Positions 34,961-47,894 of a DNA stretch of 64,000 nt are shown here, piece by piece (positions within the stretch are counted from its first letter, which is position 1; every line of letters starts with the position of its first letter). A program made the position numbers and the translations under genes. The stretch is from Crocodylus rhombifer. Taxonomy: Eukaryota; Chordata; Crocodylia; Crocodylidae. The notes beneath the pieces were generated by a model. That model worked only from the letters and a program-made list of their open reading frames with translations, made no database searches and was not told the origin of the DNA. The stretch covers positions 30,122 through 94,121 of the forward strand of contig JAVSML010024618.1 in the NCBI GenBank assembly GCA_038503035.1. The letters are read 5' to 3'.

Positions 34961-37900
34961 TTTACACTTTGTCATAATGAATTTTACAGCTTACAAAATT
35001 CTAGCAGGAAGTTAATCATTTTTGTATTTAAAAAAAACAGGTAAGATTCTAATATCTGACACAGGATGTTAAGGGCCAGATTCTATTGCATTTATTAAGT
35101 GTGTAAGTGGATTTAAGTACCAAGTGCAATACTATTCCCCCCTGTTCAAATCCCTGGAAAACTGTTAATACAAAAGATGGGTGCGCCATCTCTTTCTCAC
35201 TGCTTTTGTGTGATTCAGGCTTAAGGGTTACATACTGTGGTGTTCCAAAAGTAGATGGATTAATGGACTTTCAGGATGTTAGCATGGTAGAACAGAATCA
35301 TATTTAGGCACCGAGGTCAACTTAAAGGCCTAACAGATGGAAGGGAATCTGGCTCCAAGGACACACATCAACAGCTTGAATAAGATAAACACCAAAGTTT
35401 AGAATATATATCCATATTTACCTCAACCATTTAAGGTTCTAGATATTTAACAGGAAGCATTATAACGAAACTCTGCCATGACATCTCCTGTATTTCTTCA
35501 TTGTGGCTGGGCACAAAGAAGTTGATATTGCATTTCATTATGTAGACTCCAGTGTTGGCTAGAACTAGCTCAAAGGGAGCTGGTGTATGAAAATTTTGAA
35601 CACTTAGGCTAATTATTGCAAAACTCAAAAATAAGTGTAGGCTTGGTTCAGTTAATTCCATTTATTATTGTATGCAAGTTGTTCATCCGCTCCTAATATT
35701 CAAACTGTAATATTTCTAAACTACTGATTGATGCATTATGAAACAGGTATATTATTAGAAGAATAAATGCTCTATGGAGCTGTTATTGTCTACTGAGTCT
35801 AAAATGTAGTATCTGAATAATGTTCATGTTTAGGTTTCTCTACAGATCTGAAAAAGCCATTTAGACCACAACCTTTCAAAAGAGATATGCATATGCTTAC
35901 ATTTATGTTACTCAGTTGCTCCTTTCAACATAATGGATGCCCCTCACATGCATAAGTTAAGTAGGTGCCTAAGTGTGTGTTGGATCAGGGGCTAAGCTCC
36001 TATACACTGGGTAAAAGATGTACATTTGCAAAAACTATAACAATATGTATTTTCATTATAACCTATACTCAGTACTCTCTATTAGTACCCCTACAGCATT
36101 TATATATATTAAAAGACAGTAACAGCTTTAGGAAAGCTATATATGTAGAATAATAAACACTACTGAAATATTTCCTGGCCAAATATTTACATAAGAACTT
36201 GGTGAAATTTAAATGCTGACATTCCCATGAAAATGTTTGGTTTTAGGGGGAGGGATGACTGTAAAAATAAATAAAACAATCTCATCCAACAAAAAGTGCT
36301 TAGGTTGCAGAGTACACATGTCTTCCTTTGTGACAAAAAATAATGAATATTTAGCAAGAAAAGTGAAAACCTGAATACAAAGCACCACCTACAGTTGATA
36401 TTTACATCCACAAGGTGGATGACCTGATATACCTGTCCCATTGCCAGTGCCATTTTGTAAATGCCAAAAGTGGGATAAGATTAGAGCTTCAGCCTTACAT
36501 CTGAATGTGCTTACTTTTTTTACTTTATAGTACAAAAGTTGTAGAAGATAGCAGATTATAGTTATCACATCAAAGAAAACATGTTGCCCTCAATCTATAT
36601 AACATGTGTAGAATATTAACAAGGTGTAACAATTAAAGAAAAATGCTTGGTTCCGTTCCAACAGAACACAAAAGGGACTGAAGCCAATGGGAACATGAAG
36701 CATTGTTTGTTGGAAGAATAACTCATCAATATCACCTAATACTCAGTACCTCACCCTTTATTTTAAATCAACTTTATTTTAACTTATGATAATTAAATAC
36801 CATAATTATTAATAATTAAATGTAAATCACTGCTTGTATTTTGCACCCAGGAAAAATGCAGTTTCTAAGAAGCTGATTTTATCCAGACTTATTATTTACA
36901 TGCCCTGAAGGCAACACTAATTCCAAAAGTGAAAATGAAATGCAAATAAACTTTTTGGTAGTGTGACATACTATTAGTACAATGTATATATGTCTGAATA
37001 TATTCTATGGATATAGGTAGAGAGCAACAACTTTCCTTCCTTCCATCATACCAAAGCAAGTCCTAGATGGAACTGCAAAAGCTTAATGATCATGTAAGTT
37101 CACTATCCATGTAGCTAATTTATTCAGCAGAACACATAGAATATCATTCTATTGTAATAGTCCATTTTGAACAGCACTAGTAAATGGAGGCTGGACTTGA
37201 TGATCTCCCGAGGTCCCTTCCAGCCCTAATGTCTATGAAAATCTATGGATATTTTCTGCTTTGTAACTTGTTTATTGAAGTACAGCTTTTATTTTAAAGT
37301 TATGCAATAGCTAAAACTTAAACTCAATGAACATAACAAACATTGTCTTTCATCCAATATTATGCAATAATCTTTTTTCTTCATATATTTATGATTTGTA
37401 TTTGAAATAAAACTTTTAGGTATACATTTTACAATATGAGATATCCATATCCTATATGGAGTCTTATGAAAATTTTATAATTGATTTTCTATAAACTATT
37501 CAGTATAAGGTATTTCAAAATAAATTTTAGCCCAGTCTGATTTCTGTCTGAACTTGAATCTGACCATGTTTTCCACACTGGAGAAAAAGAGACCAATCTT
37601 TCTAACATCAGTAAAGAGGGATATAGAGCTTTAAAAAGCTACTTCCTTAATTTATATTTAATTTTCCTTTTGATTTGTCATTGAAAAGGACTGAAAAGAA
37701 ATTTGCCTACGGTACAACTTTTTCAGAATGTTATTTTCCTAACAAGAGTTTTCCTTATATTTGCATTAATTTATTACAAACAACAAACTATATTTAGAAT
37801 GACTGCTTTCTACTTTTTGAAGTGCGTGTGTGTGCAGGGTACATTGAAGGTCAAAGAAGAAAAATACTGCATGATACATCATTTGGTTTTACTTTGAATG

Positions 37901-39050
37901 TGACCCATCTGATTTATATTTACAACTGGGAAAACATAAGAAAAAGTCATGCAGAAAAACTAACAAATCAAAGAAAATTACTGAAATTAGGTAAGAGTAG
38001 TTGGATATAGTTTTCATAACATCCTCCTAATTAAATTCATCACCACACCCAAAAAATAAACTGGACAGAATTTTTTTTTCTTCTTGCATGGGAGAAAATG
38101 TAGGAGAAAATATACTGAATAAGTGAACTAATTCCAGAAAGGAAAGTTGCAAATATCTAGGCAGCAATGAGTCTGAAAGCTTCACAACACTGTAAAGATT
38201 TAATCAGCTTTTGAGCTAAATGTCTTTGTTCCAAGAAGCTTCTCATGAAAGCAGCTCCCAATATTGCATAAAGAAAGGTATTTTGTTTACTTACCTTTTA
38301 TTGCCTTTTGAAAACACAGTACTAGACAGTCATGCACAAATGATCATCAGACTATATAAGAAGCAAAAGGAATAGAAGCATAACAATAACTCAGGCCTGC
38401 TAAGTTCCAAATCTCTAAAGCTTCAAAACACTCCACAAGTCCTAATAGGGACAGTTTTCAATTAGAGGGAAAACAAATTTATTTATGGCTGAATGTAAAA
38501 ATGGGCAGAGGCAGACAAGAGGGGAACTAAAACAGAAACTCTTTAAACATCTGGAAGCATTATTATAGGTAAAAGCAATCTCAAACCAGTTTGAACATTA
38601 AGAATAATCTGAACAAACATTCAGCTCATATACTGAGAAAACTCCCACCTATGAATCATCATACAGCCCAAACCCTATACAAATATCCTAACCAAACTAT
38701 CTGGTATCCTGTCTTAACCGCATGTTTTCTAAGTTACTGGGTTCACCAAATTCCCCGCAAAAGGAAAAACAAACACGGGGTTCTAAATCTAACTTTCCTC
38801 AGTTATGTGGTACATTTGAAATGTGTCAACACAATACTGGGAGAAGAGTCATCTCCAGCCTAATATTAATTACGTGGAAAATGGTTAACATCCCGCAAGC
38901 CTAGTTAGCTTTTTACAATGAAATAAAAAAAGAAAAAGGCCTGTTCAACCATTCATGATTGCTGTGTGGGAGTAAGAGAGGTAACTGAAGGCATAAGGGC
39001 AAATCTGTTTTCAAATATTAACAGTCTCACATCTGTCAAACAACCTGGGC
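34961..39050. other. SYN2 intron downstream of TIMP4, largely unique
   Basis: AT-rich sequence without recognised exons. It contains one short CR1 3' end at about 37190-37249, listed separately. Confidence 0.5.
37190..37249 (+). mobile_element. CR1 3'-end fragment
   Basis: GGCTGGACTTGATGATCTC followed by AGGTCCCTTCCAGCCC and CTATGAAAATCTATGG is the standard CR1 3' terminus with its short tail. It is only about 60 bp, a very truncated insertion. Confidence 0.75.
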
Positions 39051-39192
39051 ACTTTTACATGTGCTCTGGGAGCGTGGGGGGAGAGCGGGCAATTTAATTA
39101 GGGTGGCTCTGAGAGCTGCTCTAATTAAAGCACCACAGCTCTTATGTATCAGTGTCCCCATGCTACAAGAGGGCAGTGGGGGTTAACTAAAG

Positions 39193-40383
39193 CAGGCTTG
39201 GCCCACAGGCCACCAAGCGGCCCACCAAGACATTTTATCTGGCTCCAAAGAGCCACTGCTGAGCACAGAGCCAGGGCGGAACCACTGCCGCCAAGGCCGA
39301 GCACAGACCCACTGCTGAGCGCGGAGCCGCTGCCGCCGTGGTTGAGCGCAGAGCTGTGGTAGAGCCGCTGCCGCCACGGCCAAGCCAAGAGCTGCTGCCA
39401 AGTGTGGAGCCACAGCAGAGCTGCCACGGCTGAGCGCAGAGCCTCAGCAGAGCCGCTGCCGAGTGTGGAGCGGCGGCGGAGTTGCTGCCGCCATGGCCGA
39501 GCGCAGAGCTGCTGCCAAGCGCAGAGCTGCAGCAGAGCCACTGCTGCTGAGCGCAGAGCCGCGGCGGAGCCAGTGCTGAGCATGGAGCGGTGGCAGAGCT
39601 GCTACTGCCGTGGCCGAGTGCAGAGCCGCTGCCGAGCTGCTGCTGAGCACAGGGCTGCAGCAGAGCTGCCGCAGCTGAGCGCAGACCTGCGGCGGAGCTG
39701 CTGCCGACCACAGAGCCGCAGTGGAGCTGCCACAGCAGAGCACAGAGCCACTGCTGAGTGTACAGCTAGTTGTGGGCTGTTCAGATCTGGTGAGGCTGCG
39801 TGCCCCAGATGACACCAGCACGTGTTGCACAGGCCGCACGCTCTGGGGGTGGGCCCCTAGGACCCCCTTATTGCACGGGCTGCTCCAGCAGCATGCAGAC
39901 CCCACCCTCAGCCATGCAGGCTACATTTGCAGGACATGAACCACTCCTCCCCCCCAACAGGCTTTTCCCCCTTGCACAGCAGTGGGAGAGGTGGCTGCCC
40001 AGGCCCAGGCCCTTATATATTAACTGCTTGCAGACCGCATGTAGACTGTGGGCGACATCCTGGCCCTTTGTGGGCCACATGTGGCCTGCAGGTAGTCAGC
40101 AGGACAGCCCTAATCTAGTCCAACCCCCTGCACAGAAAAATGATGTCCTGTTCCTAAGCCATACCAAACATACATACTTTCTGAAAACCACAACTTCCCT
40201 AGGCACATTTCCAGACCCATTTCATTGTCACTTCCTGCAACTTCATTGGTGTCAAAGGTCACGTAACATCACTTCCTGATGTGACACCACTTCCTGTGAG
40301 GTCTCTGAATATGGCTTACCAGACCGCTGCATGATAAAAAGTTCGTGATCCGGCCCCACATTTAGAAAGGTTGGACACCCCTG
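39193..40383. mobile_element. nonautonomous hAT element carrying a GC-rich array
   Basis: It starts CAGGCTTGGCCCACAGG and ends GGTTGGACACCCCTG. A perfect 8-bp duplication AACTAAAG flanks it at 39185-39192 and 40384-40391. The 1191-bp interior has no transposase. It holds the GC-rich tandem array at about 39250-39770. Confidence 0.85.
39250..39770. repeat. GC-rich tandem array of GAGCGCAGAGC-type units
   Basis: Variants of GAGCGCAGAGCCGC and GCTGCCGCCATGGCC recur every 20-45 bp for about 500 bp. Long open frames exist on both strands and in several phases because the units lack stops, giving low-complexity Ala/Ser/Arg translations. They are not supported as genes. Confidence 0.8.
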
Positions 40384-40550
40384 AACTAAAGCTTGTTCAA
40401 CGAGCTGTAGTTAGCTGCCCTCACTGCCATTCTTAAATGTGGGAATGCTGACACATGAGATGCAGAGACTGGCTGGAACGCAGTAATTACCATGCCCTAG
40501 CAGACTCACACTGGAGCAGCCTCACAGCACATGTACAGTCACTCCCTTTG

Positions 40551-43410
40551 ATGCACTTGGAAGAAATGCTTTCCATTAACAGCTTTCCATCTTTTTTATT
40601 CCTGGTGCAGACTTAAAATTCAGCTAGTAATCTAACATAACAGTGTTTAAAAGAACCTGATGGAGAAGCTGAAACCTCAACCAATTCTTGTACTTAAATA
40701 ATGGGATATTTTATTCTCCATTTCTATATACCTATATTTAGAACGCGTACAAGCAAAATAGGCAGGTTTTCAATGTGTTTGTAAAATTATTGAGAGCATC
40801 CATGAATTATGCAAAGAAGAATGTAGATGAGTCATTATGTAGATCTTGGCTATTATCAGGATTATAAACAAGATATAAAGTATATTAGGAAGCAAAAAAT
40901 TTACTGCATCATTAATGCACTGTTCTGCTTCTGGAATTAATTATTTACTATCCAACGGAAAGGGCATTTGGTCCTCTCTTGCTTCACCTTTCAACAACAG
41001 AAGTAACAAAGCTGTTGACTCTGCTATTGTATTTATTTATCCTTTTGTCAGGAAAAGCCCTCCTGCTCTCAAAGGATATTGGATGTTCAGGGCCACAGTT
41101 TGAGACTCATTGCTGTGTACCACTCTTACCATGGCTATGTCAGGAGCTCCTTCAAAGAGAAATTTAGCATGCAACAAATGAGGAAACAAATAAAGCAAAC
41201 AGTCCAGAGGGGCTAAAAAATACTAGGGCAAGAAAAATGGAATGCACCACTATTCTGTCTCTCTCACCACACATAAGAAACACACTGGGAAAGCAAATCA
41301 TGATGTTCAATTGTCTGGGGCACAGAAAAAAAGAAGGCATACACTACAACAGTACATAGTGCATTTGATTCACAGTGATAAAACATTACACAACAGCACT
41401 AAAAAATGACATCAGGGTTTGGTGCTGAAAATATTGTTTTGTCTCTGTGGAATACTTTGTTGCATTCAAAGGGCATTGGGCTGGGCTCCTCTACCCAGAG
41501 TAAGAAAGTAAGAATTAGGGAGGTAAATATCATTTTTTAAAATATTTGTTTAACCTCCTCTAATTATATTGGTTAATCATTTCACCGATAATACAGCAGC
41601 TCAGACACAGCTCCCGGAGCCCTTTGACTAGGGGAAGGGGGTGAGGAGGCAAGCCCTGCCAGACAACACAGCTCACAGGAAACCCTGCAGCTGGGAGGAA
41701 GGGAGGGAGCACCTGTAAACAAGCACCTAATACTTAGTTGCTGAGTTGTTAGGCTGCTCCTTGTTTTCCTCTGAGGCCATGGGTACTAGTCCTCCTTGCC
41801 CCCTCCCCACCCCACCTTGCCTGCTCTGCTGCCTTATTTCTGCTGTGCTACTCCATAGCTTTCCTTCCCCCATTCCCTGCCAGACTGTGCCTGTCCAGAG
41901 CTAAATGATACCGGTAAGCTAGCCAGTTATCACTGTACTTGTTGGTTAAATGATTAATCATTTAAACTTTCACATCCCTAGTATGCATCAATTTTTAGAA
42001 ACTGGGGCCCATACACAGGCCATCAACCAACCCCCTGGTTGCAGGTTTGCTTGTAGATTGAGGATGCTACATATAATCTGTATCTCCAGGAAAACTCAAA
42101 AAAACCTTAAATGTATTCTTCTCCCCTTGATCAATTCTCCCCATTTTAGAAAGGACTCAGATTTGTTCTCAGCCCACCCACAGAACTCCAAGTTATAGGT
42201 ATCATATTAACTCCCCTGGGTCTGCACCAGATTCAAGATGCGAGCCTCCTTCTTCCTTGAATATGTTACTAAATGAGCTGCTAGTGAAGGCCACCATCTC
42301 ACATTCTCTGTGCCTGGATCTTTCTTAGTGGGGTAGGAAGTGGTGTGGGACAGACCTATGCTCTTGCTGCCAACATTTTTGGGCACATATACTATGTGAC
42401 AGAGCTCTGCTCTGATGTGTTCTAATTAGCATGTGTTGGACGCGACTGCTGCAAGTCTCTTGGAGCGTGTCAGAACCTCTCTAATTAACGCGCCCTCCCC
42501 TCCACCCTGGAGTACGTGTATAGATGCCTTCTGAAATGAACTATTTGTGAGCTACTTCAAAATTCCTTTGAGGCAGCTAGGGAACTCCAGAAGTCACCTG
42601 GTAATAATGCATTCAGGTTGAAAGCATCTGACATCTTAATACAGGTGGCTGAGAATCCCTATATGAGATAACTGAATGTAGAATTATAGGGCATTTTACA
42701 GCTTACCAGACAAGCTGCTGGCATTAGGGACATTCAAGCTGTATGGTGACATCAGATTCATATACCTAGGTATTTCCGTCTCAAGAAGTTAGTTCATGAC
42801 TTGAGAGAAGCAATAGTCCATCTCTAGCAACTCTTCAAAGAAAATGCTGGAGAAAGTAGCCACCTGAGTCCTCTAAAGACCCAACATTTGTGCAACCATT
42901 TCACAGGAAAAACTTGAAAATGTAGATAGCATAAAGCAGACTTGGTTGTGGGTGTGAACAATTATTGTGTGGGCAGATGGGTGGGACTTATCAGCAGAGC
43001 AGCTCCAACATGTGAAGGTAACACCGTGTGAAACAATCTGATTTTAGGTGGGTCAAGGTTTTACACAAATATTTCATACAGCCTTACTCGCCAGCAGTAA
43101 AGATAATGAATATTCTAGGGTGCAACCCACAGCACTAGCCGGGAAACATCCGTACACTCTCCCGTGCACTTTATAATTTGTATTTTTTCTGTTCTTTAGA
43201 ACCAGTTTGTCTTTTTTAAAGCTGAAGGTACTAATTTTTCAATTAACAGAAGGATGCTTTGTCATCGTCATCCAGTATCATGCCACTGGAAATTTCCAAA
43301 ATGGTATTTTAAAATAACTGAGAGAGGGAAAAGGGGAAAATGAATCATGGGTAATTATAGTTTCAGTTCTATTCATACAGCAACTGACTTTTAGTGTTGT
43401 TTGCACCTAC
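40551..43410. other. SYN2 intron next to the exon, no gene recognised
   Basis: Mainly AT-rich sequence. A stretch at about 42390-42530 with CTAATTAGCATG and CTCTAATTAACGCG resembles the inverted-repeat element arms at 39051, but no borders were found. Confidence 0.45.
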
Positions 43411-43500
43411 CATTTCCTTGTGATTTGGGTAAAATGTTTGTGCAATTAGAGGGAACTTCTCAGGACCCAGAGTTTTGTAGATGGACACCATCTGCGCAAA
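43411..43500 (-). CDS. SYN2: SYN2 internal coding exon (synapsin II)
   Basis: Read on the minus strand, this 90-nt exon follows the acceptor TCTTTTACAG and ends at the donor GTAGGT. It encodes 30 in-phase residues including [12 protein letters not shown] and the conserved [10 protein letters not shown], typical of the ATP-grasp-like synapsin C domain. Synapsins are phosphoproteins on the cytoplasmic face of synaptic vesicles, where they tether vesicles and regulate release. The choice of SYN2 over SYN1 or SYN3 rests partly on the antisense TIMP4 nearby, because TIMP4 is nested in SYN2 in other vertebrates and the corresponding human intron follows this exon. The flanking SYN2 exons were not recognised. 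The preceding exon should lie to the right and the following exon left of position 1. Confidence 0.9.
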
Positions 43501-45232
43501 CTGTAAAAGAAAACAAAGCAAAAAATAATGTTTAAAGACAGTGACCAAATTCTGTTGAAATCATCTTCAAATTGTCATTCTACATCTTAACTCTGTAAAA
43601 GCTAATCCTTTTATTGCATATATGCATAGATAATACACAGTGGGATAAAGGTTTTCAACATCTTATACCTTATGTACCTTAAGATGATTTTGTGATAATA
43701 GCATAATTATATGAGAAATTATACAAGAAATGTTACATTTTCCTACCGTTTTTCAGTTCAAGATCTTGAAGTACTTTACAATTATTAATCTATTAAGACT
43801 CTTAGCAAGTCTGTGAAATTGATCAGTAATTTTACAAGATGGGGAAATAGAGAGAGAAAAAACGGCTTGCGTTACATCACACAAAGTCAGGTTGGGAGCA
43901 AAGAATATGATTTATTTTCTAGTTGCTTTACCTGTATCTTAGCTTTAGACCATCTGTTCAGTGTTGTTGGTCCACAAAGACCCCAATCATTTAACAGAAT
44001 GTGCATTATATACATCTGTATGAAACAATCATTTCACTCTTTCTTTCTCATGTGGACAGCAGTAACAAACAATGCAAAGAAATCCTACTCAATAATTTAG
44101 GGAAGACAATAACAAGGAATTCCATAACCAATGTCAACTAATGGAAAATATTTATAGCCTGCTCCCTCTAATGAATAGATTGATTTTTATATTATGGCAG
44201 TTTAAAAACTAAATCACTCCTGAAATTACAGCTTGGCAAGTAAGGTTCCTAGGGAGCAAGAAGAGTTTGGCAGTCAGAAGACCCACTATTGTTTCAAGCC
44301 TCCAAAGCTTTTGGCTTCTACATGCCTGTGATGTATTTAATTGTCAATATGCCAGCATTAGACATAAGCATCTTAGCACAAGTTTGAATAGTGGGTTTTG
44401 CTGGTTAAAAAAAAAAGAACAATAGAACACTGTATTGTAAAGTAGTTAGATCAAATATCTACTATGTTAATACAAATTAGGGTATGGGTCAGAAACTGAA
44501 AGTTATGGAGAGGAAATAAGGCTGTTGAAAGCTCTGAGTTGCATTTTCAACTGGCAGAGAGGATTTATTTTAATAATGTTTACTTAAGTTTTCTATTTCA
44601 TAAACACATTTTTAAATTTTGCAGGCCAAGGAAAAATGCCTTACTGTTGAGTAGCTTACAGTGGAAGTTGGGTATACATTCATTGGATAGTATACCGAAC
44701 AAAGATAAGTGAGGGGAAGAAAGTGTTATTCTGAAAGAAAGAAAACTTTTATGGGTAGGATTCTTCATAGTTTATTATTTATTCCTATTCCAGTTAAGGA
44801 CTTCTGAAAACCCCTGCATTTGAAATCACATATACCCATTCTATCAGAATATGAAAACAAACAATCTGAATTTTCCGACTGAACAGAAGACAAGGGCCTT
44901 TCATATTAAAGCCCGTGTAAAAAATATATGCTTAAATAAACCTGCTCAAAAACCAAGCCATTGTGTTTTACTTGTGGGTGTTAAACACAGAAGAGCTAAT
45001 AACCAATGAACAAGGAAGGTATGAACCAGGTTTTAAATTGTGATATATGCTTAGAGACTATGATTAAGATGAATAAAACAAGCAAGGAATAAATTTAAGA
45101 AAAATAAGTCACTTTCCAATGTTGTATACTTAACACTGAAACAAATTAAAGCTAGCATGGGCATGTCTACAAGAACTGCAGTCACCCCTTTACTTTGGGT
45201 ATAGTCAAACCCTCAGTTTCAACACTAATCAT
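43501..45232. other. SYN2 intron upstream of the exon
   Basis: AT-rich sequence with no exon or clear transposon. The SYN2 acceptor polypyrimidine tract lies at its left edge, read on the minus strand. Confidence 0.5.
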
Positions 45233-45544
45233 TAGGGCTGTGCAAAGTTTTGGGTCCCTGATTTGATTCTGTGGAGATTCAGCCTGATTCGTTGGCCGAA
45301 TCTCTGAATCCGAATCAAATCAGGGGACTCTTTAATCTGTCTGAATTGATTCAGAGAGATTAGGACAGATTTGGCCATTTAGATGTAGATACAGCTTTAA
45401 ATGACTCACTGAATCAGCATCGCAGCTTCAGATTCAGCTGAATCAAATCAGGGACAGTGATCCAAATCAACAGATCAAATCACTGTCTCCAATTTGGGCC
45501 AAATCCAAATTGAAATTGAATAAGGCCCATTTCACACAACCCTA
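45233..45544. mobile_element. GATTCGGATTC family MITE, copy 3
   Basis: It starts TAGGGCTGTGCAAAG and ends TTTCACACAACCCTA, inverted repeats of about 15 bp. The interior has TTGGCCGAATCTCTGAATCC and related motifs shared with 4665-5460. This copy is the compact 312-bp form without the GC-rich centre. No target duplication is visible because a CR1 copy begins directly at its right end. Confidence 0.7.
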
Positions 45545-47094
45545 TGAACCGTGTTAGAGAACTTCTGGAGGGACTGGATGTGTTCAAATCAGTAGGTCCA
45601 GATGCTCTTCCCCCAGCGTGTGGAGGGAATTGGCAGGGGTTATTGCGGGGCCCCTGGCATGGTTTTACAAGCACTTGTGGTGCTCTGGCCAGATGCCAGA
45701 TGACTGGAAGAGGGTCAATGTGGTCCCTGACTTTAAAAAAGGGAAGAGGGAGGACCCGGGCAACTATAGGTCCATTAGTCTTACTGCAATCCTGTGGAAG
45801 CTCTTTGAGAAGATTATCAAGGAGCACATCTGTGATGGGCCAGCAGGGGGGATGATGCTGGGCAACTAGCATGGTTTCATTAGGGGGAGGTCCTGTTAGA
45901 CCAACCTGATTGCCTTCTACGATCAGGTCATAAAATCACTGGGTGCAGGTGTCTCAGTGGATGTAGTCTTTCTGGACTTCAGGAAGGCCTTCGACACTGT
46001 CTCCCACCCCATTCTCATTAAAAAGTTAGGTGACTGTGGCATTGATGCCTACACAGTCAGATGGATTGCAGATTGGCTGAGGGGCTGTACTCAGAGAGTG
46101 GTGGTGGACGGGTCATTTTCAACCTGGAGGGAAGTGGGCAGTGGAGTCCCCCAGGGCTGGGTCCTTGGGCCCACACTGTTCAATTTCTTGATTAGTGACT
46201 TGGACGAGGGGGTGAAAAGCAGCTTGTTTAAATTCGCAGATGACACCAAGATCTGGGGTGAGGTAGGGACGCTAGTAGGGAAGGACAGATTACAGCAGGA
46301 CCTAGACAAGTAACAGGGGTGGGCAAATGAAAATAGGATGGGATTCAATACTAACAAGTGCAGCGTGCTACACTTGGGCAGTAGGAACCAGCAACATACC
46401 TAAAGGCTGGGGATCTCCCTTCTCAAAAGCACGGTGGCAGAAAGAGATCTTGGAGTCATTTTTGAGTCATCTTGGAGTCAGTAGGACTAACCGTACCTTG
46501 TCCTGCATCCACAGATGCACCACAAGCAGGGCCAAGGAGGTGATCCTCCCCCTCTAAGTGACACTGGTCAGGCCACAGCTGGAGTACTGCATCCAGTTCT
46601 GGGTGCCGCACTTCAGGAGGGATGTGGACACCATTGAGAGAGTCCAAAGGAGGGCCACTCACATAAGCTGGTGACAACAGGGCAGGCCCTATGAGGAGAG
46701 GCTATGGGACCTTAACCTGTTCAGCCTTTGCAAGAGAAGGCTGAGGGGGGACCTGGTGGCCGTCTATAAACTTACTAGGGGGGACCAGCAGGGTTTGGGA
46801 GAGACCTTGTTCCCTCGAGCACCTCCTGGAGTAACAAGGAATAATGGCCATAAGCTGCTAGAGAGTAGGTTTAGACTAGACATTAGAAGGCACTATTTCA
46901 CAGTCAGGGCAGCTAGGATCTGGAACCAATTTCCAAGGGAAATGGTGATGGCTCCTACCCTGGGGATCTTTAAGAAGAGGCTCAATGTTTACCTGGCTGG
47001 GGTCATTTGAGCACAGTTTTCTCTCTTGCCCATGACAGGGGTTTGGACTAGAAGATCTACAAGGTCCCTTATGACCCTACATCTATGAATCTAT
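45545..47094 (+). pseudogene. CR1 LINE copy C (RT to 3' end)
   Basis: This is the longest CR1 copy. In order it shows VRELLEGLDVFK, the EDPGNYRSISLT region, [27 protein letters not shown] and KFADDTKIW with an intact ADD catalytic motif. Then come a deletion near 46460-46485, HRCTTSRAKEVILPL, and the C-terminal RDIRRHYF / WNQFPREMV-type region ending at 47010. The tail ATCTATGAATCTATG follows. Many stops and frame changes make it a dead copy, 5'-truncated as is usual for CR1. Confidence 0.92.
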
Positions 47095-47339
47095 GTATTA
47101 TAATGACCAAAAACAGTCTGTGACCATAGCAAACAAACTGAAACTCCAGAACTATTTTGTTATCTCACTTCAGTGTCTCATCTCTTCGATGTAAAAAGAT
47201 TTTGCTATTTGTTTTTTATGTTTTTTGATTCCCCCATGCCAAAAAGCAATGCACCTAATTTTGTCTATTAACAAAAGCTTTATAGAGTTTCAAGAGCCAA
47301 ATCCGGGGGGAAAAAGTACTCTGCATGCTCAACTGCATG

Positions 47340-47506
47340 AGGATACCCAACAACTTAAAAAAAAAGAGTTCATCATGGAGCAGGTCCTCAAGGAATCCAT
47401 TTCTAAGCACTTGGAGGAGAAGGTGATTAGGAATAGTCAGCATGGATTCACCAATGGCAAGTCTTACCTGACCAATGTGATTGCCTTCTGTGATGAGATG
47501 ATGTGA
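47340..47506 (+). pseudogene. fragment of a second CR1 subfamily, RT region
   Basis: The frame reads QVLKESISKHLEEK, VIRNSQHGFTNGK and SYLTNVIAFCDEM, the RT stretch in the wording of other CR1 subfamilies (compare [18 protein letters not shown] in copy A). Only about 55 residues remain, so it is a separate old fragment. Confidence 0.8.
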
Positions 47507-47889
47507 AGGAAGTGTGGCAAAAGGCGGGGGTGCATGTCACATGGGCTGCATCAGTGGGGATCACATGCCTTATGGACACCCCCAGGCTGCACACCCCATG
47601 AAAACCCCCCCCAAACATTGTACCATGCACTCATTACCCCCACTGTTATAACATGTATCTGTGAGCCCCCCCACACTGTATGCCCACAGCCTCCACTGCT
47701 GCACCATGCACCCATGCAGGTGCTTTCCCTCCACCACACTGCACACCTGTACCCCTGACCTCCCAAACCCTTCCCACTGCACCTCAGGCTTGTGACCCCC
47801 CAACCCTCCCCACTCCTGCTAGAATTGCATGTCCCAGACTAACTTCCATTTCCCTGTGCTGCTACGCTGCCCTGCTCCTTGAGGTGCAT
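47507..47889. repeat. C-rich sequence left of the provirus
   Basis: The plus strand is rich in CCCC, CACC and TGCAC steps without fixed period. Open frames on both strands here are compositional. It forms the left flank of the provirus insertion. Confidence 0.5.
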
Positions 47890-47894
47890 GTAAG

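Larger units (their letters stand above)
39051..40550. mobile_element. inverted-repeat element interrupted by a hAT insertion
   Basis: The left arm (39051-39184) and the right arm (40392-40550) are diverged inverted copies. Shared blocks include TACATGTGCT and the region around ATGTATCAGTGTCCCCA / CATGTGTCAGCATTCCCA, up to GGGCAGTG at the centre. The hAT at 39193-40383 sits at the centre of the palindrome. Outer ends and superfamily are not resolved. Confidence 0.5.

Noticed and set aside
39149..39905. Long open frames of 130-158 codons on both strands
   Set aside because: They arise from a GC-rich tandem array inside a hAT element and translate to low-complexity repeats in several frames.
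42390..42540. Possible relative of the inverted-repeat element at 39051
   Set aside because: Only short shared words such as CTCTAATTAA. Borders and homology could not be supported by eye.
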